DNA of 21,690 nucleotides. Origin: DATGKD01 sp035294855 (lineage in GTDB: Bacteria > Actinomycetota > Acidimicrobiia > Acidimicrobiales > UBA8190). Shown here one piece after another: positions 6,173-13,687 of this stretch. The position numbers and the translations under genes are program-made. The stretch spans positions 1 through 21,690 of the forward strand of contig DATGKD010000241.1 in assembly GCA_035294855.1 (NCBI GenBank). Direction: 5' to 3'. The notes below the pieces were generated by a model that was not told the origin of the DNA, ran no database searches, and saw only the letters and a program-made list of their open reading frames with translations. The stretch's first letter is position 1. Each line of letters starts with the position of its first letter.

Positions 6173-7384
6173 GTGAGCACAGCACGCCAGACCGAGGATC
6201 GTGATTTCGACACCGACCTGATCGTGTTCGGCGGCGTCGGGCAGGGCTTCCTCGAGTACCCGCAACCGCACTACGCCAAGATGCGCGCCCGCCGCCCGCT
6301 GCTGCGCGTGCCCGGGGCGGTGCAGACGACGACGCGCGCGGCACTCGACAGTGCGCTGCGCGACCCCGAGTCGTACTCCTCGGGCATGGACGGAGCGCCC
6401 CTCGGCAACGACCGCCCGCTCATCCCGCTGCAGATCGACCCGCCCGACCAGCTCAAGTGGCGCAAGCTCCTCGATCCCCTGTTCACGCCGAAGAAGATGG
6501 CCGCCCTCGTGCCTCAGATCACCGAGCAGGTGAACGCGCTCATCGACCGGTTCGTCGACCGGGGCAGCTGCGACTTCACGAACGAGTTCGCCATTCCGCT
6601 GCCGTCGACGATCTTCCTGCGGCTGTTCGGCCTGCCGTTGGAGGAGCTGCCCACCCTGCTCGAGTTCAACGAGCGCACGCAGCGGCCGCCCGGTGCCCGG
6701 TCCGCAGAGGAACAGCTCGCCGCCCGCCGGGCCAACGCGCAGGACGTCTACCGCTACTTCGCCGGCGTGATCAGCGGACGACGGGCCGAGCCGGCGCGCG
6801 ACGACCTCATGTCGGTGCTCTTGACCGCCGAGGTGGACGGTCGTCCACTCACCGACGAGGAGATCACCGACATCAGCTTCCTCATGATCCTCGCCGGGCT
6901 GGACACGATCACCGACACGCTCACGTGCAGCTTCAAGTTCCTCGCCGAGCATCCCGACCATCGCCGGCGCATCGTGGAGGACCCGTCGGTGATCCCGTCC
7001 GCCGTGGAGGAGCTCCTGCGCTGGGAGACGCCGGTCATGACGATCATCCGGGTGGCGCGCCGCGACGGCGCGATCGAGGGGTGCCCGGTCCGCGCCGGCG
7101 ACGCCGTGCTCGCCTGCCTGGGCTCGGCCAACACCGACGAGGCCGAGTTCCGGCAAGCGCAACTGGTCGACTTCGACCGCAACCCCAACCGTCACGTGGC
7201 CTTCGGGGGCGGGATCCACCGGTGCCTGGGCTCGCATCTGGCCCGCCAGGAGCTGCGGGTGGCGCTGCGCGAGTGGCACCGCCGCATCCCCGAGTACCGC
7301 CTGCCCGAAGGCTTCGTGCCGCGCTACTCCGACGGCCTGCGCTCGGTGCGCAACCTGACGCTGTTGTTGGGTGCAAGCGCCTGA
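6173..7384 (+). CDS. Cytochrome P450 (soluble bacterial type)
   Basis: Haem monooxygenase that would insert oxygen into a small organic substrate with electrons from a ferredoxin partner; no ferredoxin or reductase gene is seen nearby. 403 residues, normal for soluble bacterial P450s. The I-helix oxygen-binding motif AGLDTITDT lies near 240, K-helix ExxR in EELLRWETPV near 279, and the haem loop HVAFGGGIHRCLG has the cysteine ligand at about 351. The GTG at 6173 is chosen because the conserved P450 N-terminus follows; the frame stays open much further upstream, but that stretch overlaps the membrane-protein gene and has no P450 similarity. Substrate unknown. Next to a drug-efflux-type transporter, which may or may not be functionally linked. 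Confidence 0.93.
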   Translation: MSTARQTEDRDFDTDLIVFGGVGQGFLEYPQPHYAKMRARRPLLRVPGAVQTTTRAALDSALRDPESYSSGMDGAPLGNDRPLIPLQIDPPDQLKWRKLLDPLFTPKKMAALVPQITEQVNALIDRFVDRGSCDFTNEFAIPLPSTIFLRLFGLPLEELPTLLEFNERTQRPPGARSAEEQLAARRANAQDVYRYFAGVISGRRAEPARDDLMSVLLTAEVDGRPLTDEEITDISFLMILAGLDTITDTLTCSFKFLAEHPDHRRRIVEDPSVIPSAVEELLRWETPVMTIIRVARRDGAIEGCPVRAGDAVLACLGSANTDEAEFRQAQLVDFDRNPNRHVAFGGGIHRCLGSHLARQELRVALREWHRRIPEYRLPEGFVPRYSDGLRSVRNLTLLLGASA

Positions 7385-7461
7385 ACGAGCGGTCTGGTCC
7401 CCGCCGCGCCGGAGACTTTTCGGCCCGGCAGGAAGATCCCGCCGCCTAGGGTGTTGACCAG

Positions 7462-7485
7462 GAAGCGGTCCCTCGGGACCGCTTC
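7462..7485 (+). terminator. Strong 10-bp stem with CTCG tetraloop
   Basis: GAAGCGGTCC (7462-7471), loop CTCG, GGACCGCTTC (7476-7485): a perfect 10-bp inverted repeat in the 171-bp gap between the P450 and MFS genes. It is 77 nt after the P450 stop and 70 nt before the transporter ATG. No T-run follows. It may terminate the P450 transcript, act as a leader structure, or be an operator for a repressor of the efflux gene. Confidence 0.55.
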
Positions 7486-7555
7486 AGTGGTTCGCCCCCG
7501 ATCCCCCATCCCCCGGAGCCCGCGGCCGGAGGCTGCGCCCGCACGGAGACGACGT

Positions 7556-9181
7556 ATGACCGAAACGACCACGGGAACCGCGCCCTCGGTCCCCGAGCCG
7601 GGGCCGTCGGCATCCGGCTCGTCCTCGAGCGGCGCGACCGCCCCGGCCGACGGCGGCCCCCACCACCTGGGCCTCGCGCTGTTCGTGATCTCGGCGGCGC
7701 AGCTGATGGTGGTCCTCGACGCCTCGATCGTGAACGTGGCGCTGCCGTCGATCCAGCGGGCGCTGCACTTCTCGGCGGCCAACCTCGTGTGGGTGGTGAA
7801 CGGCTACACGCTCACCTTCGGCGGGCTCCTCCTGCTCGGAGGCCGCACCGGCGACCTGTTCGGCCGGCGGCGGATGTTCATCATCGGCATCTCGATCTTC
7901 ACGCTGGCGTCGCTGCTCGGTGGGCTCGCCACCAACGAAGGGACGCTGATCGCGGCCCGCATGCTGCAAGGCGCCGGCGGTGCCATCGCCGCGCCCACCG
8001 CGCTGTCGCTCATCGCGAGCACGTTCCCCGAGGGCTCGGCGCGCAACCGGGCCATGGGCGTCTACGCGGCGATGTCCGGCGCCGGCGGTGCCATCGGCGT
8101 GCTGCTCGGCGGGGTCCTCACCGACACGCTCAGCTGGCGATACGTGTTGTTCGTCAACGTGCCCATCGGCCTGGCGGTCATCTTCGCGGCACCCCGTGCG
8201 TTCGCCGAGACCGAGACACGCGCCGGACGCCTCGACCTGCCCGGGGCGGTGCTCGCCACCGGCGGCATGAGCCTCCTCGTGTTCGGACTCATCCACGCGG
8301 CGAGCACGTCATGGGGCGACCGGTGGACGATGGTGACGCTCGTGGCCGGCGTCGTCCTCCTCGCCGCGTTCCTCGTGACCGAGGCGCGCTCGAGGCAGGC
8401 GCTCATGCCGCTGCACCTGTTCAAGGACCGCAACCGCGCCACCGCGTACGCCATCATGCTGGCGATCGCCACCGCCATGTTCTCCCAGTTCTATTTCCTG
8501 ACGTTGTTCTTCCAGGAGATCCTGGGCTACAGCCCGCTGCGCGCGGGCGTGAGCTACCTGCCGTTCGCCCTGGCGATCATCATCACGGCGACGGTGGTGT
8601 CGCGCCTCGTGGGCAGGGTGGGCGTCAAGGCCCCGATGATGGCGGGCACGACGCTCGGCACCATCGGCCTCGTGTGGTACTCGCTCAATTCGGCCAGCGC
8701 CAGTTACTGGGGCAACCTCTTCCCGCCCATGGTGCTCCTGGCCTCGGGCATGGCCATGAACTTCGTCCCGCTGACGCTCACCACCGTGCGCGGCGTACGC
8801 CCGCAGGAACAGGGGATCGCGTCGGCGTTGCTGAACTCCGGCCAGATGGTCGGCGGATCGCTCGGGCTGGCCGTGCTCGGCACGGTCGCCATCGACGTCA
8901 CCCGCGGCCGGCTCGACCTCCTGGGGCGCGCCGCCTCGCACTTCGTGGGGGCCGCTCCCCCACCCCGTGCGGTGCCCCTCGCCCCCGCGTTGCACCATGC
9001 GATCTACGACGCCTTCATGTCGGGGTACGCGACGGCATTCCGGATCGGCGCCGGGCTGATGTTCGCCGGCTTGTGCCTGGCCACCTTCCTCATCCGCACC
9101 CCCCCGGGGCTGGCGCCCGGCCCTGCCGTCGCGCCTGCTCCCGAGGGCGCTCCCGTGGAGGCGCGCACCGCCACCGCCTGA
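7556..9181 (+). CDS. MFS efflux transporter, DHA2 (14-TM, EmrB/QacA type)
   Basis: Proton-coupled exporter of drugs or other amphipathic compounds in the cytoplasmic membrane. About 541 residues with multiple hydrophobic segments consistent with 14 helices. Visible are the first-helix block LMVVLDASIVNVALPSIQ (typical of DHA2, with the membrane-embedded Asp), motif A as GGRTGDLFGRRR, and the antiporter motif C as GAGGAIGVLLGGVL. The N-terminal 40 residues are Ser/Pro/Gly-rich and cytoplasmic. The start is the ATG at 7556, with GGAG 7 nt upstream; an in-frame GTG at 7451 would add a basic, non-conserved stretch through the hairpin. Substrate cannot be predicted. No TetR- or MarR-type regulator gene is adjacent. 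Confidence 0.93.
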   Translation: MTETTTGTAPSVPEPGPSASGSSSSGATAPADGGPHHLGLALFVISAAQLMVVLDASIVNVALPSIQRALHFSAANLVWVVNGYTLTFGGLLLLGGRTGDLFGRRRMFIIGISIFTLASLLGGLATNEGTLIAARMLQGAGGAIAAPTALSLIASTFPEGSARNRAMGVYAAMSGAGGAIGVLLGGVLTDTLSWRYVLFVNVPIGLAVIFAAPRAFAETETRAGRLDLPGAVLATGGMSLLVFGLIHAASTSWGDRWTMVTLVAGVVLLAAFLVTEARSRQALMPLHLFKDRNRATAYAIMLAIATAMFSQFYFLTLFFQEILGYSPLRAGVSYLPFALAIIITATVVSRLVGRVGVKAPMMAGTTLGTIGLVWYSLNSASASYWGNLFPPMVLLASGMAMNFVPLTLTTVRGVRPQEQGIASALLNSGQMVGGSLGLAVLGTVAIDVTRGRLDLLGRAASHFVGAAPPPRAVPLAPALHHAIYDAFMSGYATAFRIGAGLMFAGLCLATFLIRTPPGLAPGPAVAPAPEGAPVEARTATA

Positions 9182-9192
9182 CCCGCCCCGCC

Positions 9193-9211
9193 GGTGCCTG
9201 ACCTGGGCGCC
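9193..9211 (+). terminator. Hairpin after the MFS gene
   Basis: GGTGCC, a 7-nt loop, GGCGCC (one G-U pair); the flanking CCGGTG (9191-9196) and CACCGG (9211-9216) give an alternative overlapping stem. It lies 12 nt after the transporter stop with no T-run, a common look for GC-rich terminators. Moderate to low support. Confidence 0.35.
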
Positions 9212-9267
9212 ACCGGGGTGCGATCGCCCTCGTCAAGGAAGCGCCGCCGGACGCCGATTCTCTGTAC

Positions 9268-11553
9268 GTGCTTGGTGAGGCGGCCGCCACCGGCCTCGAC
9301 AGCGACGTCCCGCCGCCTCTGCGCGCCCGTTTGCGCCTCGCGGTCAGAGACCCCGGGATCTGGGTGAACCCGCCGGTCGCGGCGGCCTTCTGCCTCATGC
9401 GGTGGCAACACCTGATCGCGCTGCTGCCGTACTGGGTGTACGTCGTCTTCGTGGCCGGCGGGGGCACGGCCAGCGTCCTCATCCGCGCGGTGCTCGGCGA
9501 CGGCCGCCGTCAGTGGCACATCGTCGCGTACGTGGGCGTCACGATGACGGTGATCGCCGTGGTGGCGTACAGCACGGGGTGGGGCCCGATCCTGTCGATC
9601 GGCTTCCTCTTCGGGACGGGCGCCGCGCTCGACCTCTACGGCTCGCGGGCGACCAAGTGGGCCCTGCTCTTCACGACGGTGTGCATGGGCGTGGCGGAGC
9701 TCGGGATCGCCGTCGGGGCGGTGCCCACCTTGATCCACCGGCCCCTCATTCACGGCCTCGCCGGCCTCAGCCTGCTCGGCGCGCTGGCCACCATTTCGCT
9801 CCTGGGCCGGGTCACGGTGGCCCGCGAGAAGGTGGCCAACGACCTCCGCCAGTCCGAGCGCCGCTTCAAGGCGCTCGTCAGCAACGCCGCCGACATCATC
9901 ATCGTCACCGACTTCGAAGGGCGCCTGCAGTACGCGAGCCCGGCTTTCGAACGACAGCTCGGGCTACCCGCCGAACCCTTCTACGGCCAGGTGATGGGAG
10001 GGTTCATCCACGAAGACGATCTGCAGCGCCTGAGCGAGGAGTTCCCGCCGCTCGTCGCCGACCCCTCACGCGTCCTGCGCTCGGAGATGCGCATCGCGGA
10101 CGCCGAGGGCGTCTGGCGGCAATTCGAAACGGTCATCACCAACCGCGTCGACGACCCGGACGTGCGCGGCATCGTCGCCAACCTGCACGACGTGACCGAG
10201 CAGCGGCGCATGCAGGAGCACCTCGCCCACGCCGCCATCCACGACCCCCTCACCGGGCTCCCCAACCGGGTGCTGTTCATGGACCGCCTGAGCATGGCCC
10301 TGCGCCGGGCGGAGCGGGGCAGGCGCGTGGTGGCCGTGGCGTTCCTCGACCTCGACCGGTTCAAGCTCATCAACGACGGCCTCGGACACGCGGTCGGCGA
10401 CGAGCTGCTGCAGAGCGTCGCGGCGCGCCTGCTCGAGACACTGCGGTCGGTGGACACCGTCGCCCGGTTCGGGGGGGACGAGTTCACCATCCTGTGGGAC
10501 GACGTGCGCGACCAGGACGAGGTCACGACCATCGTGCGCCGGCTGCTCGCCGACCTTCAGCGGCCCTTCCCCCTCGACCACGGGCCCGTGTTCGTGACCG
10601 CCAGCATCGGCGTGGCCCTGTCGGTCGAGTCGGGCGCCACGCCTTCCTCGATGCTGCGCGACGCGGACACCGCCATGTACCTCGCCAAGGAGTCGGGCCG
10701 CAACCAGATGGAGGTGTTCGAGTCGAACAGCCACGCCGTGGCGCTGAAGAGCTTCCATCTCCTGAACGAGCTGCACGGCGCGCTCACCGAGAACGAGTTC
10801 CGGCTCTGCTACCAGCCGATCATCGAGCTCGACAGCGGCGCCGTGGTGGCGACCGAGGCACTCATCCGGTGGGAGCATCCCACCCGGGGGCTCCTCGGCC
10901 CCGACCAGTTCGTCCCCATGGCCGAAGAGACCGGGCTCATCGTCCCCGTGGGGGGCTGGGCCCTGCGCACCGCGTGCCAGCAGGCGGCGGCGTGGAACCG
11001 GCGGGCGGCGGAGCTCGGTCGCCAGCACCTCGACGTCCACGTCAACGTGTCGCCCCGCCAGCTCGGCAGCTCCGGCTGCATCGAATCGGTGGCGCGCGCC
11101 GTCGACGAAGCCGGCATCACGCCGGGCATGCTGTGCCTGGAGATCACCGAAGGCACGCTGATGCGCAACGAGCGCGCCGCGGCCGAGACGTTGCAGGCGC
11201 TGCACCGCCTGGGCGTGAAGATCAGCGTGGACGACTTCGGGACCGGGTACTCGTCGCTCAGCTACCTGAAGCACTTCCCTATCGACTCGCTCAAGGTGGA
11301 CCGCACGTTCGTCGACGGGCTCGGCGAGGACCCCGAGGACTCCGCCATCGTGAGCGCGGTGGTGGCGCTGGCGCACTCGCTCGGGCTCACCGCGGTGGCC
11401 GAGGGAGTCGAGACCGACATCGCCTTGGAGGAGCTGCGCCTGCTCGGCTGCGACCTGGGCCAGGGGTACCTCTTCGGCGCCCCGGTCCCGCCCGACGAGC
11501 TCGACGACATGCTGTTCGAGCCGAGCCACGGCCTCGCTCCGGTCGCCACCTGA
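9268..11553 (+). CDS. Membrane PAS-GGDEF-EAL cyclic di-GMP enzyme
   Basis: Bifunctional-looking cyclic di-GMP turnover protein of 761 residues. The N-terminal part (about 45-185) has four or five hydrophobic segments, followed by PAS (about 195-310), GGDEF (about 320-475) and EAL (about 490-750). GGDEF is intact (RFGGDEF near 400) with RSVD at the inhibitory-site position. The EAL domain keeps the catalytic set: TEALIRWEH near 529, Asn in HVNVSPRQL, Glu in LEITEG, DDFGTGYSSL, LKVD and AEGVET. Both activities are therefore possible; which one dominates cannot be read from sequence. The N-terminal region is probably a membrane sensor of unknown ligand. The GTG at 9268 begins the frame with only a weak ribosome site; the next plausible starts are internal. 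It follows the transporter by 86 bp. Confidence 0.93.
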   Translation: MLGEAAATGLDSDVPPPLRARLRLAVRDPGIWVNPPVAAAFCLMRWQHLIALLPYWVYVVFVAGGGTASVLIRAVLGDGRRQWHIVAYVGVTMTVIAVVAYSTGWGPILSIGFLFGTGAALDLYGSRATKWALLFTTVCMGVAELGIAVGAVPTLIHRPLIHGLAGLSLLGALATISLLGRVTVAREKVANDLRQSERRFKALVSNAADIIIVTDFEGRLQYASPAFERQLGLPAEPFYGQVMGGFIHEDDLQRLSEEFPPLVADPSRVLRSEMRIADAEGVWRQFETVITNRVDDPDVRGIVANLHDVTEQRRMQEHLAHAAIHDPLTGLPNRVLFMDRLSMALRRAERGRRVVAVAFLDLDRFKLINDGLGHAVGDELLQSVAARLLETLRSVDTVARFGGDEFTILWDDVRDQDEVTTIVRRLLADLQRPFPLDHGPVFVTASIGVALSVESGATPSSMLRDADTAMYLAKESGRNQMEVFESNSHAVALKSFHLLNELHGALTENEFRLCYQPIIELDSGAVVATEALIRWEHPTRGLLGPDQFVPMAEETGLIVPVGGWALRTACQQAAAWNRRAAELGRQHLDVHVNVSPRQLGSSGCIESVARAVDEAGITPGMLCLEITEGTLMRNERAAAETLQALHRLGVKISVDDFGTGYSSLSYLKHFPIDSLKVDRTFVDGLGEDPEDSAIVSAVVALAHSLGLTAVAEGVETDIALEELRLLGCDLGQGYLFGAPVPPDELDDMLFEPSHGLAPVAT

Positions 11554-11573
11554 CCGGCGCTCTCGACGGACGG

Positions 11574-11588
11574 CCCGCAAGCTGCGGG
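11574..11588 (+). terminator. Hairpin after the GGDEF-EAL gene
   Basis: CCCGCA, loop AGC, TGCGGG: a perfect 6-bp stem 20 nt after the stop codon, within further GC-rich complementarity (GGCC-GGCC). No T-run. It is a plausible terminator before the amidohydrolase gene, which starts 41 nt later. Confidence 0.4.
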
Positions 11589-11629
11589 GCCCGGGGGCCA
11601 GCTGCCAGACTCGTCGCGGGAGGTGGCCC

Positions 11630-12838
11630 ATGCCCTACAACGAAGGGCGGATCGCCCACGACGCCGACGCGCATCTCATGGAGACGCCCACGTGGCTGCG
11701 CGACCACGCCGACCCGGAGGTGCGCGACCGCATCAAACCGCTGCGCTACCCGGGCGGGAACGAGCTCCGCCAGACCGGCGACGTGGACGAGCAGCAACGC
11801 GACCTCGACGCCGCCTTCGACCGGCTGCGCGACCGGCACGCCTCCGAGGAGTACCGGGCCACCGAGGAAGCCGACATCATGAACCGGAAGAACTTCGCCG
11901 CCACCGGCGCGTTCGTCGCGGAGGACCGGACGCGGGCGCTCGACCTCCTCGGGTTCTCGAGCCAGCTGGTGTTCAACACGTTCCACAACCGGCGCCTGCG
12001 CGACTGGGAGCACGCCGGTGACCTCGACCTGGCGTACGGGGCGGCGCGCGCCCACAACCGGGGCATGGTGGAGTTCTGCTCGGCCGACGCCCGCCTCCTG
12101 CCCACGTGCTACGTCCCCCTCGCCGACTTCGAGCGGGCGGCGGCCATGGCCGACGAGGCGATCGCCATGGGCGCCGCCGCCCTGCTCGTGGCCTCGGGCT
12201 GCCCGCCCACGCACTCCCCGAGCCACATCGGGCTCGACCCCGTCTGGGCACGGGCTCAGGAGGCGGGCATCCCCGTCGTCTTCCACGTGGGGGGCACGGG
12301 CGACCTCATCGACGCCAGCTACTTCGCCAACGGCCTGCCGGTCCCGCCCGACTTCCACGGCGGCGAGGAGAACTTCCGGTCGGTCGACTACATGGGGATC
12401 CCGGTGCCGCCGGCGCAGACCCTCGCCACCATGATCTTCGACGGCGTCTTGGAGCGGTTCGACCGGCTGCGCTTCGGGGTGATCGAACAGGGCGCCATCT
12501 GGGTGCCCTCGTGGACCCGGCAGATGGAGGCCGCCTTCGAGGCGTTCGCCCGCCACGAGGAGCGGCTCCGGGCGCTGTCGATGCGCCCCACCGAGTACGT
12601 GCGACGACAGGTGCGCTGCACGCCCTATCCCACCGAAGACGTCGGGTGGATCATCGCCCAGAGCGGGCCCGAGGTGTGCCTGTTCTCCTCGGACTACCCC
12701 CACGTGGAGGGGGGCCGCCGGCCCATCGAGCGCTTCGAGGCGTCGCTGGTCGACACCGACGACGACGCCCGTCGCCGCTTCTACTGCGACAACTTCCTCG
12801 ACCTCATGGGGGTGGCCGCCGCCGCGCTGGCTCGCTGA
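11630..12838 (+). CDS. Amidohydrolase-2 family metal-dependent hydrolase
   Basis: Predicted TIM-barrel metalloenzyme of the ACMSD/amidohydrolase-2 group, which hydrolyse or decarboxylate small organic acids, often from aromatic or terpenoid breakdown. 402 residues. Metal-site features are the N-terminal DADAHLMETP (DxHxxE form), a barrel His in VVFHVGG (about 222), and the C-terminal SSDYPHVEGG (about 352) with the conserved Asp. GGGAGG 7 nt before the ATG at 11630 fixes the start. Actinobacteria carry many paralogues of this family, often near P450s and acyl-CoA genes; here P450s lie on both sides but not in the same tight operon, so a shared pathway is only a suggestion. The exact substrate cannot be inferred. 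Confidence 0.88.
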   Translation: MPYNEGRIAHDADAHLMETPTWLRDHADPEVRDRIKPLRYPGGNELRQTGDVDEQQRDLDAAFDRLRDRHASEEYRATEEADIMNRKNFAATGAFVAEDRTRALDLLGFSSQLVFNTFHNRRLRDWEHAGDLDLAYGAARAHNRGMVEFCSADARLLPTCYVPLADFERAAAMADEAIAMGAAALLVASGCPPTHSPSHIGLDPVWARAQEAGIPVVFHVGGTGDLIDASYFANGLPVPPDFHGGEENFRSVDYMGIPVPPAQTLATMIFDGVLERFDRLRFGVIEQGAIWVPSWTRQMEAAFEAFARHEERLRALSMRPTEYVRRQVRCTPYPTEDVGWIIAQSGPEVCLFSSDYPHVEGGRRPIERFEASLVDTDDDARRRFYCDNFLDLMGVAAAALAR

Positions 12839-12882
12839 TCTCGGCGTCCTCGGTGAGCTCGGACACGGGGGCACGAGCCCGT

Positions 12883-12898
12883 TGTCAGATTGTTGACA
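12883..12898 (+). promoter_or_regulatory. TGTCA-N6-TGACA operator-like palindrome with -35
   Basis: A perfect 5-bp inverted repeat with spacer GATTGT. Its right arm is part of a full-consensus -35 TTGACA (12893-12898). At 18 bp downstream the best -10 is only GAGGGT (12917-12922), so the promoter is uncertain. A dimeric repressor (GntR-, TetR- or MarR-like) would block it; no such gene adjoins. Confidence 0.45.
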
Positions 12899-12935
12899 CC
12901 CAGTTGGCGACCCGCTGAGGGTGGCGCGAGAGGGT

Positions 12936-12961
12936 GGGGGTCAGCATTCCCACCGACCCCC
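12936..12961 (+). promoter_or_regulatory. Leader hairpin before the HEPN-like gene
   Basis: GGGGGTC (12936-12942) and GACCCCC (12955-12961) form a perfect 7-bp stem with a 12-nt loop; an alternative GTGGG/CCCAC pairing overlaps it. It ends 6 nt before the GGGAG ribosome site of the next gene, so it could affect translation or end the previous transcript. Confidence 0.4.
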
Positions 12962-12977
12962 CGGCATGGGAGACGAG

Positions 12978-13634
12978 ATGATCGACACCGTGAAGGCCCC
13001 CGCGGCGCGACCCGCTGCCCCCGGACGGCGACCCCGCGACGTCGTCGAGGACGCCTTCGGGCTCCTCCGGCACGAGCTCGCCGGCTTCGCCGACCGGCTC
13101 ATGCGACAGCGGCACTTCGCCGGCGACAACTGGCACGCCATGGCGACGCGCTTCTGGCTGGGCGACAAGAGCCGCGAGGAGCCGGGCAACCTGCTCAGGG
13201 TCATGAGCGAGAACTGGGCGTGCTTCTCCGACATCCTGGGTCCCGAGATCCGGGCCACACTGCACGAGCTGCGCGCCGTGAAGAAGGACCTGGCGAGCAG
13301 ACGCCCGTTCACGGTGACGCAGGCCACCAGCGCAGTGGAGGAGATCGCTCGCCTGCTCGACGCCGCCGGGACCGACGGTCACAGCGCGGTGGCAGGCATC
13401 CTGGCGGACCTGGTGGGCACCGACGCAGGCCGGGACCCGCTGCAGGTCACCGAGCGCCCCGACGCGGGCACGGTCCGGCCGGTCGTGCGCATCCGGGAGG
13501 ACATCTGCAACGAATCGTTGCGCGCCGGGTGGATCGACCGGGTGGTGAGCCACTTCGGGACGCGTTACGAGGTCGCCGGCACCGTCCACCTCGAGACGAG
13601 CGCGCGCCACGCACGGCTGCGACCGGCGTCCTGA
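12978..13634 (+). CDS. Swt1-HEPN-like protein with lost RNase motif (tentative)
   Basis: 218 residues. Residues about 22-130 resemble the Swt1-type HEPN domain found at the N-terminus of large DUF499-type ATPases: a long N-terminal helix, NLLRVMSENWACFSDILG (71-88), then ELRAVKKDLASRRPF (97-111) and a helix EEIARLLDAAG. In active members the corresponding place reads like ELREVRNRWAHQEPF, with the RNase RxxxxH; here Arg is Lys102 and His is Ser107, so catalysis should be lost. The first 20 residues are Pro/Ala/Arg-rich. The C-terminal 80 residues (with VRPVVRIREDICNESLRAGWIDRVVSHFG) are unrecognised. Start: ATG at 12978 with GGGAG spaced 5-6 nt; an ATG 12 nt upstream lacks a ribosome site. 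Role unknown; it could be a binding or regulatory relic. The family call is from pattern memory. Confidence 0.7.
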   Translation: MIDTVKAPAARPAAPGRRPRDVVEDAFGLLRHELAGFADRLMRQRHFAGDNWHAMATRFWLGDKSREEPGNLLRVMSENWACFSDILGPEIRATLHELRAVKKDLASRRPFTVTQATSAVEEIARLLDAAGTDGHSAVAGILADLVGTDAGRDPLQVTERPDAGTVRPVVRIREDICNESLRAGWIDRVVSHFGTRYEVAGTVHLETSARHARLRPAS

Positions 13635-13646
13635 GCGCCGGACTGT

Positions 13647-13673
13647 GGGCGCCTCCCCGCGTGTGGGGCGCCC
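13647..13673. terminator. Bidirectional terminator between convergent genes
   Basis: GGGCGCC (13647-13653) pairs with GGCGCCC (13667-13673), extendable by two further pairs past a bulged T. It occupies the 53-bp gap between the HEPN-like gene (+) and the second P450 (-). Its position between two converging stops supports a shared terminator. Confidence 0.6.
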
Positions 13674-13687
13674 GCGCCGCCCGGGCG

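Noticed and set aside
7451..7555. Upstream GTG start for the MFS transporter
   Set aside because: The added residues are basic and Pro-rich, cover the 10-bp hairpin, and lack a ribosome site, while the ATG at 7556 has GGAG at good spacing.
9402..11882. Plus-strand 826-codon frame over the GGDEF-EAL gene
   Set aside because: Arg/Pro/His-rich shadow frame; the overlapping frame carries complete PAS, GGDEF and EAL motifs.
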